In this document: piece after piece, positions 1 through 10,218 of the stretch
How positions within the stretch are numbered: the stretch's first letter is position 1
Layout: each line of letters opens with the position of its first letter
Assembly (NCBI GenBank): GCA_963555705.1
Contig: OY743190.1
Coordinates: 35,136,929 to 35,200,928 of the forward strand
Source of the DNA: Ligustrum vulgare
Lineage: Eukaryota; Streptophyta; Magnoliopsida; Lamiales; Oleaceae
Reading direction: 5' to 3'
DNA length: 64,000 nucleotides
Notes under the pieces: generated by a model
The model's input: only the letters and a program-made list of their open reading frames with translations
Told to the model about the DNA's origin: nothing
Database searches by the model: none
Program-made: the position numbers and the translations under genes

Positions 1-109
1 TGCAATACTTAACACCTTCAACATTGTGAAAGAAGTTGAGTTCCAGACCACTTCATTACGATTTGTCCAAATTGCCCAGAAAATCATTCCAATAAGCTCT
101 CGATCCTCC
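1..109 (-). pseudogene. LINE C-terminal segment after zf-RVT
   Basis: Read on the minus strand this gives a peptide containing FWAIWTNRNEVVWN, the conserved stretch between the zf-RVT domain and the RNase H domain of plant LINE polyproteins. It continues the LINE coding sequence that breaks off at 14441 on the far side of the Tat element. It is cut by the window edge at position 1. Confidence 0.75.
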
Positions 110-778
110 TGTTGCATCCGGGCCCAAAGAAAGGTACAGTGATCTACCAGCGAAGGCCCAATAGTGGCCCAACGGACCTTAACCCACAGCTAAGGCCTAA
201 AATATCACTTTGGGATGAATGCCGAGGTGGTACGCCAAGCAAACCTCTTTAGCCGACCTGGTTAACGCCTAGCCGATGTGCTTTATGCTCAGCCGGGGGG
301 CTTTATGGCGGTGACCAGAAGAGAGATGGAGTCAGTGATGGGATACCGCATTTACCAAGACGTGAATGCGCCCATCCCCTACGAAATGTAGCAATGATTA
401 CGGTTGAAGAGCAAGGTTGTCACATCCATGAACTAGGGTGATGACAAGTGTAAAGTACGCCACGTGTCGTGATCCGAGACGAGAAGTTCCTCTATAAATG
501 AAGCACAATTATCTCCAAGTTAAGGGTTAGCATTTTTACTCTCTTAACTGAATATTTACTCTCACTCCCTTTTCTCTCTTTTACGCACTTATATTTCCCG
601 CACTCAAATTATATTTGCTTGACATGGGCACTGACTTAGGTATCGGAGTGCAAACGGGAGCCACCTCGGCCCCCTTTGAAAACTGATTGTTTGTCACAGT
701 GCGCAGGAGATCCGCGTGTTCAAGAGGGAGGAGCTGAGACGTGTTGGTCCAAGGTCCAGCCGGATTTTGTGGTCAATA
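110..778 (+). repeat. 5' LTR of the Tat element
   Basis: Starts TGTTGCATCC and matches 13771-14440 along its whole length, with about 17 single-base differences and one 1-bp indel. It ends TA where the other copy ends in the canonical CA. A TATA box, CTATAAATGAAG, near 493 should define the U3/R boundary. Confidence 0.92.
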
Positions 779-781
779 TTT

Positions 782-799
782 TGGCGCCGTCTGTGGGAA
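782..799 (+). other. Primer binding site of the Tat element
   Basis: TGGCGCCGTCTGTGGGAA starts three bases after the 5' LTR. The TGGCGCCG start is the form commonly seen in plant gypsy elements (tRNA-primed). The exact tRNA cannot be named from the sequence alone. Confidence 0.65.
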
Positions 800-900
800 A
801 CCATACTGCTAACCACGAAAACACATGGTAAAAAGCCATACATAGAAAGGTAGTCCTGAAAAAGGACGAAGAACCATTTACGAAGGAGCGGATAACTGCA

Positions 901-1260
901 AAGAGCTTTGAAAGATAAGCTGGTTGGCCTTGAAAAAGGTAAGAGCTTTGAAAGATAAGCTGGTTGTCCTTGAAAAAGGTAAGAGCTTTGAAAGATAAGC
1001 TGGTTGTCCTTGAAAAAGGTAAGAGCTTTGAAAGATAAGCTGGCTGGCTTTGAAAAATGTAAGAGCTTTGAAAGATAAGCTGGTCGGCCTTGAAAAAGGT
1101 AAGAGCTTTGAAAGACAAGTCCGTTAACCTTAAAAAAAAAAACTTTGAAACATAAGTTTATTCACCTTGAAAAGACGTATAACTTTGAGATATAAGTTTA
1201 GTAACCTTGAAAAAGGCGGGAATTTTTGAAACGAAAGTCCACTCATCTTTGAAAGACAAG
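901..1260 (+). repeat. 40-bp tandem repeat in the Tat leader
   Basis: Five near-perfect 40-bp units beginning AAGAGCTTTGAAAGATAAGC (901, 941, 981, 1021, 1061) are followed by degenerate copies up to about 1260. It sits between primer binding site and gag, so it lies in the packaging/leader region of the RNA. The open frames across it are artefacts of the 40-bp period. Confidence 0.9.
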
Positions 1261-1286
1261 ATAAGATTAAGGAATTTCCCTAAAAC

Positions 1287-2837
1287 ATGAACGAAAGTGA
1301 TGGTGATGTTAACCCCCGTAGGGAAAGAAGTGGCCAACACAGAGAGGGCGAGGTTCCTCAAGGACTTCATGAAAACGCCAATGAGGAAGTGGCACAACCT
1401 AACCCACCTCTCCGGCACCGTAATCGTCGCATGATGCGAGATATGACACGCATGGCGGCCCAAATGTTAGAAATGCAGAAGCAGCAGATAGAACAGACTA
1501 CTGCAATGAATGCCTTTGTGGCCAGAGAGTATGTTATGAATGAACCCGTGATGCCTCAGCAATACCCACTGCCACATTATTCACCATCCGAGGCGGCCAC
1601 TGCCTCGTATTATTACCAAGATCCACAGGCATATGCCGAGGTGGAATCCGAGCCCATCTACGAGGAAGACCCGGAGCATGAAGCACATGAAGAACAAAAC
1701 CCACTCCCACCTAGACACAGGGAGGCTTCTCCCGCAAGATCCGGAAGTGTCTTCAGCCGAATAAGAGGGTTATTCAGGGGCCAATGACGGGGGCAAATGG
1801 ACCCAGGCCGGCACAATGCCGCAGAGCCTAGAAATAGGCGGGAGCGACGCGCTGAAGAAACCTTGTCGCATGGTCAAATGTATAGGGACCAACATGGTAC
1901 GAGAGCAGAAAGGTTGGTATCAGCACATGAGCCTAGGAATAGGCAGGAAAGAAGAGTCGAAGCAGTTCGGACAAGATCTCGCAACGAGTTACCAACCCAC
2001 GGAAGGCTAAACCACGGCCATGTTTTTCCACCACAAAGGCAAGAGTATGCTCCGCCACTCCACGACCAATACCATGGTCCAATGTATTTCGGTCACGATG
2101 AAAACAGTGAACTGCCCTCTTACGAGTTGGATGACGAAGAGAAAGTAAGTCCCTTCACAGAGGGCCTCCGTAGGTGCCCCGTACCTCATGACTTTGAGAT
2201 GCCAGAAATAGCAAAATACTCTGGCCGAGGTGATCCTGATGATCACCTGTTAAATTAACGCGCCAGCATGGAAATAGCCGGAGCCACTCCGGCATTGAAA
2301 TGTAAAGCCTTTGCTTTAACCCTTGAGGGAAGTGCCATACGATGGTATAAAAAACTCCCTCCTGGCAGCATTCAAATTTGGAGAGATATGAAGACGGATT
2401 TTAAAAATGGCTTTGTTTCCTCCAGGCCTGGCCAACTCCCGCTCCAACGCCTTCAGGATCTGAGGCAAGGAAGGGACGAGTCTCTGAAAAGTTACCTTGC
2501 TAGGTTTACTGAAGAGATGCATATCTGCGAAAATATCACAGAAGCGGAGATGTTTTCTGCTTTAAAAGGAGGGCTAGATATGACCAGCATGTTCTGGAGG
2601 GATGTCCGGAGCAGGAAACCAAGGGATTACAATACCCTGGTAGACTTGATGAAGGAAGAGATTGTATCGGAGGAAATTGCTAGGGCCAGAGATAATCATC
2701 CCCAAGGGAGATATAACCTTGGATATTCCAATGAAGCGGACCTCAAGAAAGGAGGAAACAAGGATAGGGTCGGCGGTAACTGAGGTGGCGCGCCTCACCC
2801 ATTTTCGGGGACAGGATCTAGCTTTGCCGCGGAAATC
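1287..2837 (+). pseudogene. Tat element Gag (N-terminal part of gag-pol)
   Basis: Begins with ATG at 1287. The N-terminal part is Arg/Glu/Pro/Gln-rich and low in complexity. The core capsid-like retrotrans_gag domain lies at about 2150-2700, with the family-typical IRWYKKLPPGSI and YLARFTEEM stretches. In-frame stops fall at 1785 (TGA), 2256 (TAA) and 2781 (TGA), but the frame continues unbroken through them; there is no frameshift. The protein would assemble virus-like particles in the cytoplasm. Premature stops make this copy non-functional. Confidence 0.88.
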
Positions 2838-3878
2838 ATGGAAGCTATCCCTCACTTGAACTCTAACACCCCTTCTCAAAATCCTCCCACGGCTCAAGGG
2901 AGAGTGGAAAGTGGCCGAAGTGGAAAGCAGCCCATGATTGGGGCTTATTGCGCCTATCACAGATATTACGGTCACGCAACGGAGGATTGCAGGGAAATCC
3001 ACATGTTAGCTGACCAAAAGGCGCATGGGAGAAGGGGAGGTGACTATCCCCCCGACACAGGGAGAACTCAAAAAACTGGTGGTCAAAAGTTCAACCGAGC
3101 TGATAGGAGAGCTCCGTGGAAGAACTCAACTAAGGAAAGAATTGACAATCGTCAAAGAGACAAGAATAAGGGCCAGGATACCGCCTCGGCACATGCTAAA
3201 GATACACGGGAACCACCTGTGCATGTGGCCGACCTCCCCATTCGTGAAATCGACACAATACTGGGAGGCCCCCACCCAAGTGGGAGCACAAACAACTCCC
3301 AAAAGAGGTACATCAGAGAGGCCAAACAACTCGCCAACGTGAATTACCATATCCATTCACATCCTTTAGGGATGCCTCGGACAGAGCCAATCACATTCAC
3401 CCAAGACGATGTCATTGGAGTACATTTCCCCCACAACGATGCATTGGTTATCAAGGTAGTGGTGGCTCGGAATGGGTTATCACGGATGATGGTTGATGAT
3501 GGCGCCTCGGTAAATGTGATTTATGGGGTAACGTTCGATAAAATGGGGATCAGTACTCCCCTTATTCCGGTCCCGGATCCAATATATGGATTCACGGGAG
3601 ACAGCATAACCCCCAGAGGGTCCATAACCCTAATAACTGAGGTGGGGCAAGCACCAACTATTTCCAGAATCCCCATGGAATTTTTGGTTGTGGACAAAAT
3701 ATCCTCTTATCATGGCTCAATTGGGAGACCAGGCCTCATCGACTTGGGGGCTGCAACGCATACGAAATACATTTGCATGAAATTCCCCACGGAGCATGGC
3801 ATTGGAATTGTAAGGGGAAGCCAAACTGAGTCGCGGGCCTGTTACACTAACGCAATCCGATAGTTTCAAGATCGAAGC
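2838..3878 (+). pseudogene. Tat element zinc knuckle and protease
   Basis: Same frame as Gag. A variant zinc knuckle of form C-X2-H-X4-H-X4-C (CAYHRYYGHATEDC) at about 2950-2990 is followed by a basic region. A pepsin-like retroviral protease is at about 3400-3800, with active-site motif VDDGASVNV near 3493 (family consensus D-T/S-G-A/S; here Asp replaces Thr/Ser). A stop TAG at 3861 fits a mutated CAG. The domain would cleave the polyprotein. The DDG variant could itself weaken activity, but I cannot say whether it is typical of the subfamily. Confidence 0.85.
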
Positions 3879-5243
3879 TTGAACATGATTAGCGATGTAG
3901 CCTTGGCCGAGGCTGCTCCAGACCCTGAAAGATTGGGTGGAGAGCTCTTTGAAAATAAGGACATCACGATGACACTAGAAGAAGACTTGGAAGATCTGGA
4001 CCCAAGAATTGCAGGAGACAATTGCTCCACCTCGGCAGAAAGGCTAGAATGCTTCGGCGTAGACCCACATGACCCAATCAAGGAATTGCAGATTGGGTTG
4101 GATTCACCAATTGAATACAAAGATCAATTGAAGAATTTTTTACTTAAAAATCTCGATGTATTCGCGTGGAAGCATGGCGACATGATTGGGATTGATCCTA
4201 AAGAGGCCTGCCACAGACTCCAGATTGACCCTCGAAGCCCCGGGTATAGACAGAAGAGAAGACCCATGAGTTCAGAAAAATATGAGGCCTTGAAAGACGA
4301 GGTCACGAAGCTGTTGAAAAATGGCTTCATCAGAGAATCCCGCTATCCGAAGTGGGTATCAAACCCTGTGTTGGTACCAAAACACAATGGGAAATTGAGG
4401 GTATGTATTGATTTTTCAAACTTGAACCAGGCATGTCCAAAAGACAGTTTCCCACTGCCCCGGATCGATCAGTTGGTTGACTCAACAGCAGGGCATGAAC
4501 AGCTGAGCTTCATGGATGCCTACTCCGGGTACAATCAAATCCCCATGTGTGAATCGGACGAGGAGCATACTTCGTTTATAACAGATAGATGACTCTATTG
4601 CTACAAAGCAATGCCATTCGGCTTGAAAAATGCGGGAGCTACCTATCAAAGGCTGGTGAATCGCATGTTTTCAGAACAATTGGGAAACACCATGGAGGTG
4701 TATGTCGATGATATGTTGGTCAAAAGCATGGTCGCCGCGGATCATATCCGCCATTTATCAGAGACCTTCGAGGTGTTGAGGAAATATCGAATGAAGCTCA
4801 ATCCAGCGAAGTGTGCATTTGGGGTAGCGTCTGGGAAGTTTCTTGGATTCATGGTGAATAAGAGAGGAATCGAAGCTAATCCCGACAAAATCAACGCTTT
4901 GTTGAACATGCAATCGCCTCGAAGTCCAAAAGAAGTGCAAAGCTTAACGGGGAGAATTGCGGCCTTGAATCGGTTCGTCTCCAAATCTCCTGACAAATGC
5001 TCGCCATTTTTTAAGGTCCTCAAAGGGGGAAAGCGATTCCAGTGGACACCGGAATGTGAACAGGCTTTCGCCGACCTTAAAGCATCTTTGGGACGGCCCC
5101 CATTACTATCAAAGCCAAAGGCCGGCGAGCCTCTCTACTTGTATTTGGCTGTATCAAAAGAGGCTGTCAGCTCAGTGTTGATCAGATAAGAGGATGGGAA
5201 TTAGTTCCCAGTGTATTATGTGAGCAAAGCCATGACAGATGCG
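3879..5243 (+). pseudogene. Tat element reverse transcriptase and first RNase H
   Basis: Same frame as Gag and protease. The RT carries LRVCIDFSNLNQACPKDSFP, MPFGLKNAGATYQ and the catalytic YVDDM near 4701. The connection/RNase H region begins at about 5030 (FQWTPECEQAFADLKASL). Stops at 4590 (TGA), 5187 (TAA) and 5202 (TAG) do not alter the frame. The domain is cut at 5243 by the copia-type solo LTR and resumes at 7183 after the duplicated ATGCG; removing the insert plus one copy restores the frame exactly. Confidence 0.92.
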
Positions 5244-5784
5244 TGTTGACCTATGGTCAATTTGACCTTATTGTTTTGATCATAACAAACAAGAATTTAT
5301 TGTGTTGCTAACAAGTGTGCTTCAAGTGTTTCATGTAATGATAAATATTCAAAGCACTCAATGTTCAAATCGTCTCTTAAAGATATAAATCAAAATTATG
5401 TGATCGAGCACATGAGACGCAAAGAAGATCATGAAATCATTGAAGATATTCAAAGATCAAAATTGAGGTTGAAAAGCATGACATGAAGATCAAGATTTCA
5501 AGCTTACAAGATTAGAGTTGATTTAACGTATGTAAAGGTATAACACTCTCAATCTTTAGCGATGAAATTCAACGAGCTCGAAAATGATTTTTATGCATCA
5601 AGAAACTTACTTGGAAATTCATCACTTGCATAAAATATTTTTATATAAGTCAAGATTGTCTTTCAAATGTTATTTGATCTTAAATCATGATTATATTATG
5701 TTAAACCACTTTGAAAAACAAGTTAGAAACCTAAAAATCGAAAATTTTCATATTTTTCAAAAGTCAACCAAAAGTCAACGGTCA

Positions 5785-5935
5785 ACAGTTGACTTTCGGT
5801 CGACCGAAAGTTTGGTCAACCGAAAGTTTCGGTCGACCGAAAGTTGGTCAACCGAAAATTCAACGGTTGAATTTATAACGGCTATATGGAAGATTCGGTC
5901 GACCGAAACTCCAAATTTGGTCGACCGAAACTGGC
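5785..5935 (+). repeat. GGTCGACC palindrome cluster in the solo LTR U3
   Basis: The motif TTTCGGTCGACCGAAA and variants (GGTCAACCGAAA) recur about seven times in 150 bp, 30-170 bp upstream of the TATA box at 5953. The dense palindromes would form cruciform or protein-binding arrays in the U3 enhancer region; function is inferred from position only. Confidence 0.8.
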
Positions 5936-6600
5936 TGAACTTGAATTTTTTCATCTATAAATAGCCATCTCATTCACATTCAATAACAACAACTTAGATA
6001 AGATTTTATACAAACTTTCTTGTGAAAATTCAGTGTTCTTACTTAGTTTTTATTCATCTTTTATTTTCATAAAACTTTGATTGATCTAAACTTTGTTTTA
6101 TCAAATTCATCAAAGTTTTTGGAAGAAAGTTTTGTGAAGATTCTTGGTTTTATTTTGTTTAAACTTCTTCAACATCTTCACACTATATTGGAATTGAAGT
6201 GTAAGTCTCTCTTTGTTCTAAACTTGTTTTAATCTTTTAAAAGAGAGAAATTCCAATTGAGGAACTTTGATTATTTGTGCTACAATTTTCATTATCATTT
6301 GATTCATCAAAGTTCCATTGCCTAAACACTTTGAGCTTAACTTATTGTTAATTATTCAAGTGTGGCATCTCTTGGTACGTAATTTGATTGAATATTTTTA
6401 ACAAGAGATTATTTGAAAAACTTTGTTTGATTGCATCAAACTTTTCATTATCATTTGCATCAAAGTTTTTCTCTAACACTCGAGCTTAATTCATTGCTAT
6501 CTATTGAAGTGTTAGCCTAACTCTCTCGGTACTTAATTTGAGTATATCATTTGTCAAGAGAGTTATTTCAATTGTACATTCAATTCATTATATCTTGTGG

Positions 6601-6762
6601 TTTCGAGAGCCTTGTCAAAACTCGATTGTTGGTTTTCGAGAGCCTTGTCAAAACTCGAGTGTTGGTTTTCGAGAGCCTTATCAAAACTCGATTGTTGGTT
6701 TTCGAGAGCCTTATCAAAACTCGATTGTTGGTTTCGAGAGCCGTGTGAAAACTCGATTGTAA
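6601..6762 (+). repeat. 33-bp tandem repeat in the solo LTR
   Basis: Five units of 32-33 bp starting TTTCGAGAGCC at 6601, 6634, 6667, 6700 and 6732, the last one degenerate. They lie downstream of the TATA box, so in the transcribed R/U5 part. Open frames over it are periodic artefacts. Confidence 0.88.
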
Positions 6763-7182
6763 AAGGATAGGCGCTCCTTGTTGTAAGTTGCCTAAGGATT
6801 TGGTACTCCTTGTTGTAAGTTACCAAAATAGTGGATTTGGCCTTGCTCGTGACGGAGAGCTCGGTAACGGGGGACGTAGATCACGTTGGTTGATTGAACC
6901 TCCATAAATCGTGTTTGCACTCTCTTATCCCTTTTACTTACGTACATTGCACTTACTATATTCTATCAATTTACATTGTGCAACGCTTTATCTTAGTGCT
7001 ATAATTGCCTTATCAATTAAGTTTACACATATATAGCACACTACATTGATAGATTAGTTACTTGTAACACTAAGTGCTAATACTTGTACCTATTGGTTTT
7101 AAGTTTGAGATTATTTATCGAAAAAGTTTTATAAACCAATTCACCCCCCTCTTGGTTAGTTTACTCTTGGGCTAACAATGCG

Positions 7183-8211
7183 GAGACACGATACCTAGAC
7201 ATGGAGAAACTCGCCCTCTCGTTACTCACAGCCTCTCGCAAACTTCGTCCCTACTTTCAAGCACACTCAATACGCGTGCTCACCAACTTTCCCATGAGAC
7301 AAGTGTTGCAAAAACCAGACGCATCTGGAAGGCTACTGAAATGGGCAATAGAAATCAGCCAGTTCGACCTACATTATACGCCTCGGACCGCTGTAAAGGG
7401 CCAAGCGCTGGCGGACGTTGTAGTTGAATTCACACACCCCCCTGAGGTTGAAATAGTAGATAACACAGATGACAGCCAAGAGTGGAAATTGTTCGTTGAT
7501 GGGTCCTCGGCTGATGGGCGATCCGGCGCATGCATATTGTTAGTAAGCCCAGAGGGGTTTAAATTACACAGCGCAATCCGCTTCTAATTCAAAGCCTCAA
7601 ACAATGTTGCCGAATACGAGGCGTTATTAGCCGGGTTAAGACTTGCGAAAGCCTTGAAGGTCAAATCCGTAGTGGCCAATAGCGATTCGCAGCTTGTTGT
7701 GAGCCAATTCAACGGGCAATTTTCTGCCAAAGAACCTTCTATGGTCGCTTACTTGAAGAAAGTAAGAGATTTGGCTGTGCACTTCAGAAAAATGGAGTTG
7801 CAACACATCCCCAGAACAGAAAATTCCAACGCTGATGCGTTGTCCAAATTAGCAAGCAGCAGCGATTCAAAGTTACACAATCTAATTCCAGTTGAGCGCA
7901 TGTTGACTTCGTCTATTAAGCCAGGACCGGAGATTTTTGCGATTGAAGAAGAGGGGTCTTGGATGAACCTCCTGGTCGCATATTTGAAGCACCAGACAGT
8001 GCCAAACGAGCCAGAGGCAGCTCGGAAATTACAAAAATATGCTGCAAATTTCCTGCTCTTGGATGATATACTTTATAAACGAAGCTACACCTCTCCGTTA
8101 CTAAGATGTGTGGGGCCTGAGGAAGGTCGATATGTAATGAGAGAAATCCACGAGGGCATATGTGGCAACCATGCCGGGGCGTTGTCGCTAGCCCGGAAAG
8201 CCCTCAAATAG
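7183..8211 (+). pseudogene. Tat element second RNase H and integrase zinc region
   Basis: Resumes the pol frame. The remainder of the RT-linked RNase H (LALSLLTASRKLRPYF) is followed by a second, RVT_3-type RNase H starting WKLFVDGSSADG near 7483 and running to SNADALSKLASS near 7850. This dual RNase H is diagnostic for Tat elements. The integrase N-terminal H-H region follows (HEGICGNHAG near 8150). Stops at 7585 (TAA in the position of a Gln) and 8209 (TAG, also Gln) are point mutations with the frame kept. Confidence 0.9.
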
Positions 8212-9195
8212 GGATATTTTTGGCCTACTATGCGAAAGGATTCTCATGACTTCGTTTGCAAATGCGATAAATGCCAAAGACACGCAACCATACCATATCA
8301 GCCACATCACAAGCTAACTGTAGTAACCAGTCCTTGGCCTTTTGCAAAATGGGGGGTTGACATTATTGGTCCTATGCCTAGAGGATCTGGTAACAATTGC
8401 TTTGCGATAGTAGCAATTGACTACTTCACCAAGTGGGTCGAAGCGGAACCTTTGATGAAGATCACCGAGGCCAACACCACCAAGTTCATCTGGAAAAATA
8501 TCATATGCCGGTTCGGGATACCACATTCGCTGGTTAGTGACAATGCGAAACAGTTCAAAAACAGAAGCGTCGATGAGTTGTGTGACGATTTGAGAATTAA
8601 GAAGCTGTTCTCATCTCCACATCACCCACAGGCCAACAGACAGGTCGAAGCAGTGAACAAGACCATAAAAAATACCCTGAAAAGGAAGTTGGAATTCAGA
8701 AAGGGCGCATGGGTAGATGAACTCCCACAGGTGTTATGGGCGCTTCGAACCACCTCGCACACCGCTACTGGTGAAACACCTTTCTCGCTGGCTTACGGAG
8801 CCGAGGCGGTATGCCCCGTTGAAATCGGAATCCCTTCACTTCGTCAAATTCATTATGACGAAGTTAGGAACGAGGAAGCGCAAAGGGCCGGTTTAGATTT
8901 CCTCATGGAAAAGCGGAATGATTCTCAAGTGGTAATGGCCAAATACCAAAAAAAGATGGCTCGATACTACAACAAAAGAGTAAATAGCCGACGCTTTAAT
9001 ATTGGGGACTTGGTCCTCAAAAAGGTTCTTCCTTCAACACAGGAGCCAGGAGTAGGGACTCTAGGTCCTAACTGGGAAAGCCCTTACAAGGTCGCTGCCG
9101 AGGTGGTACCCGGAACATACATAATTGAGGACTTGTCTGGAGTACCTCTATGTAATCCTTGGAACGCGGACCACCTTCTCCGTTATTTTCAATAA
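8212..9195 (+). pseudogene. Tat element integrase core and C-terminus
   Basis: Continues from the stop at 8209 in the same frame. C-X2-C of the zinc region (CDKCQR) is near 8260. The catalytic D-D-E triad is visible as GVDIIGPMP (about 8353), VSDNAKQF (about 8533) and RQVEAVNK (about 8640). The C-terminal part (GDLVLKKVLPSTQEPG, about 9006) is the GPY/F-like module. The genuine stop is TAA at 9193. It would insert cDNA into chromosomal DNA. This segment is uninterrupted, but the upstream stops prevent translation as polyprotein. Confidence 0.92.
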
Positions 9196-10218
9196 AACTA
9201 AATTCCTCCTCTATGATTGCAACATTATCATATGATTTCAAAAAATTGTGGGCGAGCTGCGCTAAAAAATTACGCCAATCTCTATATTAGACAGACATAA
9301 TGGATAAACGCACGTTCCGAAATTATTTTGGTCATGATGCCATATGTCCACGCTATGCATAAAAAATTGTTAGGAATAAGGGACTCTCATCAGGTTAAAC
9401 TACGATCACCGTGTAAGGATTGAGAGTTTTAGTACGACCAAAGGGAGTTCATACAAAAATTGTGTATACAAATCTTAAAAAGTATAACTTGGACGCGTGC
9501 AAATGTTTGTCACAATCAAATCTCACTGGTAAACACAAATGTTTCGAACCACTCAAATCTAAGGTACTGTACTCATTAACCGTCATTCGCCGCGCAATAC
9601 GTTTGAAATCATTCAAATTTAACCAAATATTGTCGTACAAACCAAAATCCTTGGTGCGTTAAATTAGCCCATACATACGGAGCGCTCTCTTGTGCGAAGT
9701 AATACTTTTACACATATATTCGGACAAAGCGTTCGCAAGACATATGTATACTGAATGCTGTGTGAATACGCGTAAAAGACAAACGTAAAAAATTCTTATG
9801 TTGTTTTGGTTGCAAAAACCACACACCTCTGCCAGGCATGAACTTTGTTAAAAATGAGGGACTCTGGCGTATTTACACTGCGACATTAACATAAGTTATC
9901 GCTCAAAAGTTGGTCAAAATCAGATCTAACCAGCAAACGTGAACGCATTAAGCTGGTTAAATCTGAGGGATTAGACATTTACAGACATTTACAATTTCTC
10001 ACATATCATAATGCAATTACGGAGTATCCGCACTTGAAAATACTCATGCTTAAACAGTTAGAAGCAAATATGAATAAACTATTCCATTCATGAAAATGAG
10101 GCATGTACAAATCAAATGAAGGTTATATTTACAATATCAGGTGCCGGGGCACTTACAAAAAAAAAAAAATGAGAAGAAGAAAACAAAAACAAACTAAACT
10201 AACAAATGCAGAAGAGGA
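9196..10218. other. Noncoding spacer of the Tat element
   Basis: About 1 kb between integrase and the antisense gene. It has diverged short repeats (CATTCAAATTTAACC-like) but no coding potential I can support. Such a spacer is usual in Tat-lineage elements. Confidence 0.6.

Larger units (their letters stand above)
5244..7177 (+). mobile_element. Copia-type solo LTR nested in the Tat element
   Basis: Begins TGTTGACC, ends GGGCTAACA, and is flanked by a perfect 5-bp target duplication ATGCG (5239-5243 and 7178-7182). There is no coding capacity. A TATA box CTATAAATAGCC near 5953, and the terminal CAATTCACCCCCCTCTTGG stretch near 7138, resemble the ends of large copia LTRs (Sirevirus/SIRE-like). 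The perfect TSD around a single LTR indicates unequal recombination between two LTRs that removed the internal region. The superfamily is inferred from the terminal sequence and 1.93-kb length; TG...CA ends and the TSD are seen directly. Confidence 0.85.

Noticed and set aside
720..1118. 132-codon minus-strand frame
   Set aside because: It is a translation of the 40-bp tandem repeat; periodicity explains the length and there is no domain.
6538..6826. Overlapping frames on both strands with repeated peptide units; CRISPR-like look
   Set aside because: Head-to-tail 33-bp tandem repeats in a plant LTR with no unique spacers; not a CRISPR array and not coding.
9420..9662. 80-codon plus-strand frame after integrase
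   Set aside because: Lies in the Tat noncoding spacer with diverged repeats; no homology recognised.
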